Below, in pieces: positions 6,222-11,672 of a stretch of DNA of 11,672 nt. The notes beneath the pieces were generated by a model, which did no database searches, was not told the origin of the DNA, and saw only the letters and a list, made by a program, of their open reading frames with translations. The stretch is taken from NCBI GenBank assembly GCA_013329615.1, contig DUKA01000087.1:1-11672 (forward strand), read 5' to 3'. Made by a program: the position numbers and the translations under genes. Source of the stretch: Candidatus Bathyarchaeota archaeon. GTDB lineage: Archaea > Thermoproteota > Bathyarchaeia > TCS64. How positions within the stretch are numbered: the first letter of the stretch is position 1; every line of letters starts with the position of its first letter.

Positions 6222-7339
6222 GGGTCATTGCCCTCGGCGGCTGGTATGGCTCAGGGAACGTCGGCGACGACGCCATACTCATCGGGCTGAGGGACCTCTT
6301 CGCCGAGGTCGCCCCAAATGTGGAGATTGTGGCGCTCTCGACGGACCCCGCACAGACGCGGGACGCCTGCGGCGTCGAGTCCATCCTCCTGCAGAATCCG
6401 CTCGGCTATCTATCATACGGCTACGGGGCGACGTTTAGGGGCGCGGACGCCGTCGTTGTGACGGGCGGCACCCCGTTCTACGACTGGGGCCATGTGTCCC
6501 GGTTGATCCACATGGGGCTCGCGAGGGGTGGGGTGCCGCTCGCCTGCTTCGGGGTGGGCGCGAAGAGGATCGACTCCCCGCATGGGCGCTTGCTGACCCG
6601 GTTGATACTCTCGAGTGCGTTCCGGGTATCCGCGAGGGACGCGTTTAGCCGGACACGCCTCGGCGAGATATCGGGGCGGCAGGTTGCCCTGACGGGTGAC
6701 TCAGCGCTGTGGGTTGAACCCGCGCCTAAAGGTGAGATTGATGCGTTGTGTAAGGCGCTTGGGTTCGAGTCGGGGGAGGAGTACGTGGTCATCTGCCCGA
6801 GGGCTCTCTCACCACTCAACAGGGCGCACTACCACGACCCCGTATCCGCCGCACTGATTGCCTCGATCAGGGAGAACACCGCAGCCCTCGCCGACGAGCT
6901 AACGACGGCGGGATACAAGACCGTGTTTCTACCTATGCACTGCGCAAAAGCCGACGACGACGCGAGCGAGATCAGAACCATCGAGGTGCAGATGAAGACG
7001 ACCGCAACCACGATCTCGAAACCTCTTCACCCGCGTATCACCGCGGCGTTTCTCGGCTCAGCCTCGCTGGTCGTTGGGCTCAGACTCCACTCGCTGATAC
7101 TCGCCGCCGCCCAGGGGGTCCCCATCGTCGGCGTCGGGTACGACGAGAAGATACGGGGCTTCATGGAGTACGCCGGTGTGCCCGACTGCGTCGTCGAGCC
7201 CACCGATCTACGCGGGAAGGCATTCGATGTCCTCGGGGAGGTGGGGTTGGGCGGTGTGCTCTCTGACTCGTGTGCTCTCATGAGGGCACGCGTGCGGGAG
7301 GAGGCGGAGGCGCTTGTTGAGTCTCTCGGGTTAGGCTGA
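6218..7339 (+). CDS. Polysaccharide pyruvyltransferase family protein (CsaB-like)
   Basis: A 373-residue protein of the polysaccharide pyruvyltransferase family, which moves pyruvate from phosphoenolpyruvate onto a sugar as a ketal; in bacteria CsaB does this to wall polymers that anchor S-layer proteins. Seen here are the N-terminal glycine loop GGWYGSGNVGDDAIL (7-21) and the C-terminal GLRLHSLILAAAQGVP block (from 287) with H291, followed by GYDEKIRGFMEY, both typical of the family. The TTG at 6218 is chosen because it overlaps the GT4 stop and gives the usual MRVIALGG opening; an in-frame TTG at 6197 would add seven unconserved residues. Both genes of the pair begin TTGAGGGTC. The gene ends 9 bases inside the opposing FolC-like gene. 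With the GT4 and GT2 neighbours it suggests an acidic, pyruvylated surface glycan; that role is inferred. Confidence 0.88.
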   Translation: MRVIALGGWYGSGNVGDDAILIGLRDLFAEVAPNVEIVALSTDPAQTRDACGVESILLQNPLGYLSYGYGATFRGADAVVVTGGTPFYDWGHVSRLIHMGLARGGVPLACFGVGAKRIDSPHGRLLTRLILSSAFRVSARDAFSRTRLGEISGRQVALTGDSALWVEPAPKGEIDALCKALGFESGEEYVVICPRALSPLNRAHYHDPVSAALIASIRENTAALADELTTAGYKTVFLPMHCAKADDDASEIRTIEVQMKTTATTISKPLHPRITAAFLGSASLVVGLRLHSLILAAAQGVPIVGVGYDEKIRGFMEYAGVPDCVVEPTDLRGKAFDVLGEVGLGGVLSDSCALMRARVREEAEALVESLGLG

Positions 7340-8638
7340 TGCACCCTTCCATCGGCGTCTCGCCTCGCCGACCGCGAAGACGGAACCCGTGACTAGGACC
7401 ATGTCCTTCTTTCCCGCCATCTCGATGGCTCGCTCGACGGCGTCCCCCACCTTCTCGACCGACTCCCACGGCTTCCCATGCTTCTCGATCTCCCTACCGA
7501 GGGCCTCTCTCTCGGCGGCGCGCCCCATGACGTTGTGGCTCGTCGCGATGAAGCGATCGGCGACGCGGGCGAGGTTAGCGATCATGGCGGGTATGTTCTT
7601 GTCGTTGCTGATGCTGACGACGACTATTAGCTTCCTGTGGGGTAGCTCCTCCGTCGCCTCGGCGAGCGCCTTTGTCGCCTCCGCGTCCTTTGCGGAGTCT
7701 ACGACGACGAGGGGGCTCCTCTGCATAACCTCAAGCCTCCCGGGCCACTCGACGCCCGCGAGCCCCTCGACGATTGCTGACCCTGATACGGTGATATTAT
7801 AGCGGCTTAGGGCCTCGACCGCGCCGATGGCTGTTGCGGCGTTGTATAACTGGTAGCCACCGAGGAGGGGGGTGCGCAGCTCGTAGCTCCCCCTCAACCC
7901 GTCTACCGTGAAGCTCTGGCCGTCGAGGTCCTCGCTGAGCCTCTTGAATGTGATGTCTCCACCTACGCGGTGTATCTCCGTGTGCAGCCTCCGGCACGTC
8001 TCCTCGAAGAAGGCGTATACCGAGTCGTCCCGCGTCGCAGTTACGAGGACGGTGTCGGGCTTGATTATGCCCGCCTTCTCGTAGGCTATCTTCAGGACGG
8101 TGTCGCCGAGGACCTGCGTGTGCTCTAGGCTTATGTTGGTGATGACCGAGACGAGCGGCTGGGCGATGTTCGTGGCGTCGAGCCTGCCCCCCATGCCGAC
8201 CTCGAGCACGGCGAAGTCTACTCCCTTCTTCTCGAAGTGCTTGAATGCCATGGCGGTGACTATGTCGAAGAAGAGTGGGCGCACCCTCTCCGGCTCTGCG
8301 TTGAGGCTCTCCACGAGGGGGCGGATTTGCGCCGTGAGCCTTACGACGACCCCCTCGGGAATCTCCTCACCATCGACGACTATCCGCTCCGTGAAGCGTT
8401 CGAGGTGTGGGCTCGTGTACAGTCCGACGCTGTACCCCGCGGCGCGGAGCATGCTGGCGATCATCGCGGATGTGCTGCCCTTGCCGTTTGTGCCCGTGAT
8501 GTGGATGACCTTGTAACTCTTCTGCGGATCGCCCAGCATCCCCGTCAGGCGCCGGATCGGGTCGAGGGTCCTATCCGGCCCAAATCGCCGCACCTGAAAG
8601 AGCCAGTCGACTGCCTCCCTGTATCCGCTGGTCGCCAA
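7331..8638 (-). CDS. folC: FolC/Mur-ligase family protein (folylpolyglutamate or dihydrofolate synthase-like)
   Basis: FolC enzymes use ATP to join glutamate to dihydropteroate or folates in the cytoplasm. The Mur-ligase marks are clear: P-loop GTNGKGST (49-56), YTSPHLERFTERI, LEVGMGGRLDATN, SLEHTQVLGDT with AYEKAGIIK, and WPGRLEV. The family's DGAHN loop at the start of the C-terminal domain reads DSAKD (314-318), so His and Asn are lost. Length from this start is 435 residues, normal for the family. A GTG start at 8665 would add nine residues (MGTCTCTTT) that look untypical. The TTG at 8638 opens ATSGYREAVDWL like family members and lies about 32 bases from a TATA-like CTTTATC, so I prefer it with moderate certainty. 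It lies downstream of a UbiA gene on the same strand. Many archaea use pterins other than folate, so the natural substrate may be a different acid or pterin. Confidence 0.85.
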   Translation of the reverse strand: MATSGYREAVDWLFQVRRFGPDRTLDPIRRLTGMLGDPQKSYKVIHITGTNGKGSTSAMIASMLRAAGYSVGLYTSPHLERFTERIVVDGEEIPEGVVVRLTAQIRPLVESLNAEPERVRPLFFDIVTAMAFKHFEKKGVDFAVLEVGMGGRLDATNIAQPLVSVITNISLEHTQVLGDTVLKIAYEKAGIIKPDTVLVTATRDDSVYAFFEETCRRLHTEIHRVGGDITFKRLSEDLDGQSFTVDGLRGSYELRTPLLGGYQLYNAATAIGAVEALSRYNITVSGSAIVEGLAGVEWPGRLEVMQRSPLVVVDSAKDAEATKALAEATEELPHRKLIVVVSISNDKNIPAMIANLARVADRFIATSHNVMGRAAEREALGREIEKHGKPWESVEKVGDAVERAIEMAGKKDMVLVTGSVFAVGEARRRWKGASA

Positions 8639-8665
8639 GGTCGTGGTGCATGTACACGTGCCCAC

Positions 8666-8674
8666 GATAAAGGG
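8666..8674 (-). promoter_or_regulatory. Possible weak TATA box ahead of the FolC-like gene
   Basis: Minus-strand CCTTTATC lies in the short gap after the UbiA stop. It is about 32 bases from the TTG at 8638 and only about 5 from the GTG at 8665, so if it is used, the GTG cannot be the start. The match is weak, and the gene may instead be read from the UbiA promoter. Confidence 0.3.
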
Positions 8675-8696
8675 TTATTCACGCATCCGATTGTGG

Positions 8697-9590
8697 CTAG
8701 AGGAAGTGGCTGAGTATTATCGAGGCGGTGTAGACGAGCATCGCGGCGTGGAAGAGGGGCAGTACCTTGAGGGCGGACTCGGGTGTCGCCTTCTTCTGAA
8801 CCGCCATGTTGGCGATTAAGAGGAGCAGCAGCCCCACGCCGACGCCGATGACCGCGGCGGGGCGCAGAACCGATGTGAAGAACACCGCGCCGATGAAGTG
8901 GAGCACGGTGAAGCTTAGAATCCAGATCTTCGTCCCGTTGAGCCCGTACAGCGTCGCGGGGGTCGCCATCCCACGCGCCTCGTCGTTGGCGACGTCTATA
9001 AGGTCGTTCATGCCGAGGTGCGCCTGCGCGTATGGGTAGAAGAAGAGGAAGTAGAGCAGTGGGATCAGGTCGGGCTGCCCGTTCACGAGGTAGCCCGCGA
9101 CTGGGAACAGGCTGAAGTCCGTGCGCCCTATGAGCTGGGCGAGCGGGAGCCTCTGCCCCCTCTTTCTGAACTGGTAGAAGACCTCGACTATGTAGCTGTA
9201 GGCCATTATGGCGAGGACCCAGTAGCTGTGCGGCGAGGGTAACGTGAGTATGAGGGCAGTCGCCGCAACCGCGAATACTGCGAAGAGTATGTAGGCGCCC
9301 CTGAGGGAGACGCGGCCCGTCGGGAGCGGCCTCCCACCGAAGACCCGCCAATACTTCGTCAACTTGTCGTGCTCGACATCTTTCGCGTCGTGGTCCCTGT
9401 CGACTATGTCGTTTAGGACGAACCCCGCCTCGAAGCCCAGCAGTGCGATCGCCGCCGCCTTGGCGACGAGCAGCCAGTCGAAGCCGCCGTACACTTGGAA
9501 GCTGAGGAAAAGCCCGCTCAGGAAGAGGAGGGGCCAGACGAAGAAGAACTGGATGCGTGTGAGGTCTATGTAGGCTTTCAGGGTCTGCAA
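8697..9590 (-). CDS. UbiA-family membrane prenyltransferase (first of two)
   Basis: A 297-residue polytopic membrane protein. UbiA enzymes transfer a prenyl chain to an aromatic ring or lipid headgroup inside the membrane, with Mg held by two aspartate motifs. Motif one is NDIVDRDHD (about 60-68, with D61, D64 and D68), followed by FGGRPLPTGRVS. Motif two is NDLIDVANDEARG (D196, D199, D203). About eight hydrophobic helices surround them. The TTG at 9590 is chosen because AAGGA precedes it by 7 bases, the protein then opens MQTLKAYIDLTR as family members do, and a TATTTTAAA box about 40 bases upstream would place transcription start near 9604. A TTG at 9617 would add nine residues. It is divergent from the second UbiA gene and upstream of the FolC-like gene. 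It lacks the NDYFD form usual in archaeal geranylgeranylglyceryl phosphate prenyltransferases, so a quinone-type or other substrate is possible. Confidence 0.88.
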   Translation of the reverse strand: MQTLKAYIDLTRIQFFFVWPLLFLSGLFLSFQVYGGFDWLLVAKAAAIALLGFEAGFVLNDIVDRDHDAKDVEHDKLTKYWRVFGGRPLPTGRVSLRGAYILFAVFAVAATALILTLPSPHSYWVLAIMAYSYIVEVFYQFRKRGQRLPLAQLIGRTDFSLFPVAGYLVNGQPDLIPLLYFLFFYPYAQAHLGMNDLIDVANDEARGMATPATLYGLNGTKIWILSFTVLHFIGAVFFTSVLRPAAVIGVGVGLLLLLIANMAVQKKATPESALKVLPLFHAAMLVYTASIILSHFL

Positions 9591-9597
9591 CTTGGTT

Positions 9598-9602
9598 TCC
9601 TT
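9598..9602 (-). promoter_or_regulatory. Ribosome binding site supporting the UbiA start at 9590
   Basis: Minus-strand AAGGA ends 7 bases before the TTG at 9590, a normal Shine-Dalgarno distance. It lies within the longer reading from 9617, where it would have no role, so it favours the shorter protein. Confidence 0.4.
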
Positions 9603-9625
9603 CAGGGCTTGAGGCAATCGGTGTG

Positions 9626-9634
9626 TTTAAAATA
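9626..9634. promoter_or_regulatory. Shared TATA-like element between the two divergent UbiA genes
   Basis: TTTAAAATA on plus, TATTTTAAA on minus, is the only AT-rich run between the two UbiA genes. For the minus gene it predicts transcription start near 9604, just before the TTG at 9590. For the plus gene it predicts a start near 9656, about 30 bases before the TTG at 9687. A single near-palindromic box may serve both directions. Confidence 0.5.
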
Positions 9635-9686
9635 CCTTGTTCGTGGGTCTGATCGTCGGGAGGGGGGCGTCTCGGGGCGATTCGAC

Positions 9687-10538
9687 TTGATCCGCGTCGT
9701 CAGGGTGCCCATTCTGCTCGGCGGAGCCCTCGGCTACTGTCTGGGCGTGCTGCTCGGGCTTGACGCCGGGGGCATCCTCAGCCTCCCCCTCGCGGCGGTG
9801 TGCTACCTCGTCGCCGCCCTAGGCGACCTCTCCACACACTACAGCAACGACTACTACGACGTCGAGCTTGACCGGCTAGCCCCGCGGAAGACCTTCGGTG
9901 GGAGCAACCTGCTTGTTTCGCGTGGTGAGCTTAAACGCGGGGCTTTGTTCTCCGCCGAGGTCCTCTCCCTCGCGTCGATCATCCTATCATTCTTCGCGGT
10001 GTCTCTGGGGGCTCCATTGTTGCTCGTGCCTCTCGCCGTTGGAGCCAACTTTCTGGGCTGGCTCTACTCGACTCTAGTGAGGCTGTCTCATCGGGGGCTT
10101 GGGGAGGCTGCGATAGCCGTGGGCACGGGCTTCGGGGTCCCGGTGGCGGGTTATTTAGCGGTCACGGGCGCAGTAGACGCACATTTCCTCCTGATATCCG
10201 CGGCGTTCATGCTGTATGGCTTTGTTCTGAGTCTGAGTCTTGAGCTTCCCGACTTGGAGGCGGACAGGGTAGGGGGCAAGATGAACCTCGTCGCCCGCTA
10301 CGGGTCGCGTTTTTGCCTACGCCTCGCCTTATTGCTGTGCCTCGGCTCCGAGGTTATCCTCACGCTCTTCGCGGGTGCGGGGATGGCGTTGGCGGGGCTC
10401 GTGCCTCTCCTAGTCGTGATATGGGGAAACCTAGCCGCGACCGATGAAAAGTCGAGACTCGACGCCGTATCAGCGACGTGCATACTTTCCCTGTTCGTCT
10501 TTCTTGTCGTCTCGATCGGTTCACTCGCCTTCTTCTAG
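9687..10538 (+). CDS. UbiA-family prenyltransferase, MenA-like (second of two)
   Basis: A 283-residue membrane protein that should prenylate a hydrophobic acceptor in the membrane. Motif one is SNDYYDVELDR (53-63), the form common in MenA, the dihydroxynaphthoate prenyltransferase of menaquinone synthesis, and in archaeal lipid prenyltransferases. RGLGEAAIA (136-144), before a glycine-rich helix, matches the MenA GLGE block. Motif two is LPDLEADRVGGK (187-198, with D189, D193, K198). About eight hydrophobic helices are visible. The reading frame stays open far upstream, across the other UbiA gene, but that part is antisense and not protein-like. The TTG at 9687 puts IRVVRVPILLGG, the expected first helix, at the N-terminus; a GTG at 9705 is the alternative. 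It ends 34 bases before the opposing metallo-hydrolase gene. Menaquinone-type synthesis is likely but other quinone or lipid acceptors are not excluded. Confidence 0.87.
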   Translation: MIRVVRVPILLGGALGYCLGVLLGLDAGGILSLPLAAVCYLVAALGDLSTHYSNDYYDVELDRLAPRKTFGGSNLLVSRGELKRGALFSAEVLSLASIILSFFAVSLGAPLLLVPLAVGANFLGWLYSTLVRLSHRGLGEAAIAVGTGFGVPVAGYLAVTGAVDAHFLLISAAFMLYGFVLSLSLELPDLEADRVGGKMNLVARYGSRFCLRLALLLCLGSEVILTLFAGAGMALAGLVPLLVVIWGNLAATDEKSRLDAVSATCILSLFVFLVVSIGSLAFF

Positions 10539-10572
10539 CTCACCTAGCGTTCGGGTGGCGTAGACCCGCAAC

Positions 10573-11418
10573 TCACGCACTACGGTGGTCATCAGCCCAC
10601 ATGTATCCCGTACCCGCTCGCTTCACGGTACCGAGGACGCCGGGGATGTGTGGGACGAAGAGCAACAGCCTCCTCCTATGCGCGTCTTCGATGAGCCTCC
10701 TCCTGCCAGCCGCGGCGGCGACCTTGTCCGTCTCGAAGGACGGTATCCAGTCGGTGTGCTCGACGTGGATCGGGTGCAGGATGATGTCCGAGGTGTAGAG
10801 CAGCGTCTCGCCTCTGGAGGATAGCTCCGTTACCGCTATCCCTGGAGTGTGGCCCGGGGCGACCTTGACGGTCACGCCGGGGGCGACTTCGGCGACGTCT
10901 GGGAGGAGCCTGAGCTTGTCGCCGAGGACTCTGAGGTATTCACGAGCCCACCCCTCCGCCTTGGCGTTGATGTACTCCGCCTCCTTCGCGCTCATCACGT
11001 ACTCAGCGTTTGGGAATGTGGCTTTCCCGGCGGTGACCGCCCCTCCGAAGTGGTCCCAGTGACCGTGGGAGACGACCACGGTATCGACGTCGTCTACGCT
11101 GAACCCCGCCTCGCCGAGGCTCTTCACTAGTAAGCCCGCGGGCTCGTCGGGGTTCTCGTCGTTTTCCGCTTGGTCGCCGCAGCCTACGTCGAGAAGCGTA
11201 AGGTGCCCCTCGTTCTCGGCGAGTAGGTAGTTGAAGTGTATCCGTGTGTCTGGGCTGATTCCGCCGTAGGGTCCGAGGGCGGCCTCCACCTCCGCCTCGG
11301 GGGCGTCGCCGAAGACGAACCTCATCGCCGAGCCCTCTGTCATCGAGCCGATGCTCCGGGAGCCATCGTAGAGTACGTGGCAGTCGAAGTCGCCGAGTCT
11401 GAAGGATGCGGGGGACAT
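10573..11418 (-). CDS. Metallo-beta-lactamase-fold hydrolase (lactonase/MPH-like branch)
   Basis: A 281-residue soluble enzyme with the full two-zinc site of this fold: HGHWDH (H118, H120, D122, H123), H190 in APGHTPG, D211 in YTSDIIL and H257 in FVPHIPG. The overall pattern (a long N-terminal lid, LLDVGCGD before the core, FPNAEYVMSAKEAEY after it, and a C-terminal GTGYMW) recalls the branch that holds methyl parathion hydrolase and some quorum-quenching lactonases; members hydrolyse esters, lactones or organophosphates, and most have no known natural substrate. There is no signal peptide, so it should be cytoplasmic. The ATG at 11418 opens SPASFRLGDFDCHVLYDG, the expected first strand. No convincing Shine-Dalgarno site or TATA box precedes it. 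It is convergent with the MenA-like gene and lies 64 bases downstream of another minus-strand gene, so it may be cotranscribed with that gene. Confidence 0.88.
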   Translation of the reverse strand: MSPASFRLGDFDCHVLYDGSRSIGSMTEGSAMRFVFGDAPEAEVEAALGPYGGISPDTRIHFNYLLAENEGHLTLLDVGCGDQAENDENPDEPAGLLVKSLGEAGFSVDDVDTVVVSHGHWDHFGGAVTAGKATFPNAEYVMSAKEAEYINAKAEGWAREYLRVLGDKLRLLPDVAEVAPGVTVKVAPGHTPGIAVTELSSRGETLLYTSDIILHPIHVEHTDWIPSFETDKVAAAAGRRRLIEDAHRRRLLLFVPHIPGVLGTVKRAGTGYMWADDHRSA

Positions 11419-11457
11419 GGTTACAAGTGGTCCCTCGGGTGTTTGGGGTTTACGCCG

Positions 11458-11462
11458 AAAAA
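11458..11462 (-). terminator. Short T run after the partial gene at the window edge
   Basis: On the minus strand a TTTTT run lies about 21 bases past the stop at 11483. Archaeal transcription often ends at T runs, so this may be a weak terminator. It is short, single, and has no hairpin. Confidence 0.25.
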
Positions 11463-11482
11463 GTTGGGATGGGTGTGTCCCA

Positions 11483-11672
11483 TCACTTGTTCTTCTTGAA
11501 GCGGGGCTCCAGCTGCTTGAGGACCTGCGGGAGAGTGGTGTACTCCATCGCCTCGGGTCCTAGGCGGGCGGGCTCGAACTCGCCCATGCGGCGCAGGAAC
11601 TGACTCATCTGGATCGCCTCCTGTCGGGCGCCGTCGAAGGCGACGTCCTCGAAGAAGTCGACAATGAGCGGG
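11483..11672 (-). CDS. Unrecognised protein, C-terminal part, cut by window edge
   Basis: An open frame enters at the window end and runs 62 residues to a TGA at 11485-11483. It reads as a real protein end: it begins PLIVDFFEDVAFDGARQEAI, continues with MSQFLRRMGEFEP and MEYTTLPQVL, and closes with the basic tail RFKKNK. It is charged, likely helical and soluble, with no cysteine, membrane segment or motif I can assign. The codon choice (GAG, AAG, CTC, GTC) matches its neighbours. The rest of the gene lies beyond position 11672, so I give no function. The metallo-hydrolase gene follows on the same strand after 64 bases. Confidence 0.7.
   Translation of the reverse strand, partial: PLIVDFFEDVAFDGARQEAIQMSQFLRRMGEFEPARLGPEAMEYTTLPQVLKQLEPRFKKNK

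Noticed and set aside
8639..8665. GTG start for the FolC-like protein adding MGTCTCTTT
   Set aside because: The added residues are untypical, no ribosome site precedes the GTG, and the only TATA-like box would lie just a few bases away. Kept as an alternative, not preferred.
8545..9351. Minus-strand open frame of 268 codons overlapping the UbiA and FolC-like genes
   Set aside because: Arg/Pro/His-rich, low-complexity translation typical of an out-of-frame reading of GC-rich DNA; it crosses two real genes.
9495..9686. Upstream extension of the MenA-like gene across the first UbiA gene
   Set aside because: The added residues are highly charged and unlike the family N-terminus; the region codes for the first UbiA protein on the other strand. 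The start at 9687 fits the first helix and the promoter.
1..11672. Mobile element, CRISPR array, tRNA or rRNA
   Set aside because: No transposase, integrase, terminal inverted repeats, regular direct repeats or cloverleaf sequence was found; codon use is uniform across the genes, with no clear sign of recent transfer.

Overview
The window looks like chromosomal DNA from a GC-rich archaeon, probably a thermophile of the Thermoproteota (TACK) type; lineage cannot be fixed from this sequence alone. The evidence is a tungsten-type aldehyde oxidoreductase with its polyferredoxin, AT-rich TATA-like boxes 25-35 bases ahead of starts with almost no leader, frequent ATA (Ile) and AGG (Arg) codons, tight or overlapping gene ends, and very frequent TTG start codons (7 of 11 visible starts). 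I see no RNA gene, CRISPR array, insertion sequence or phage gene. No stretch over 300 bases lacks a gene.

Layout. Positions 1-174 (minus) hold the N-terminus of an ADP-ribosylglycohydrolase with its own TATA box. 215-2593 (minus) is a two-gene redox operon: a four-cluster polyferredoxin followed at once by an AOR-family tungsten oxidoreductase. 2718-4124 (plus), divergent from that operon, is a DASS/SLC13 carboxylate transporter. 4059-7339 is a surface-glycan block: a membrane-anchored GT2 glycosyltransferase (minus) divergent from an overlapping pair on plus, a GT4 glycosyltransferase and a CsaB-like polysaccharide pyruvyltransferase. 7331-9590 (minus) holds a FolC/Mur-ligase-type protein downstream of a UbiA prenyltransferase. 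9687-10538 (plus) is a second, MenA-like UbiA protein divergent from the first. 10573-11418 (minus) is a metallo-beta-lactamase-fold hydrolase, and 11483-11672 (minus) is the C-terminus of an unrecognised protein.

How they may work together. The oxidoreductase and polyferredoxin should oxidise an aldehyde to a carboxylic acid and pass electrons on; the neighbouring transporter moves carboxylates, so a link in organic-acid metabolism is plausible but unproven. The GT2, GT4 and pyruvyltransferase genes look like part of a pathway for a pyruvylated cell-surface or lipid-linked glycan. The two UbiA proteins suggest prenylated membrane compounds (quinone or lipid). No clearly new multi-gene system is visible. 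The most unusual points are the stretched cysteine spacing in the oxidoreductase, the loss of the SNT asparagine in the transporter, the changed DGAHN motif in the FolC-like protein, the two divergent UbiA genes sharing one short AT island, a 66-base convergent coding overlap, and the TTG start bias.
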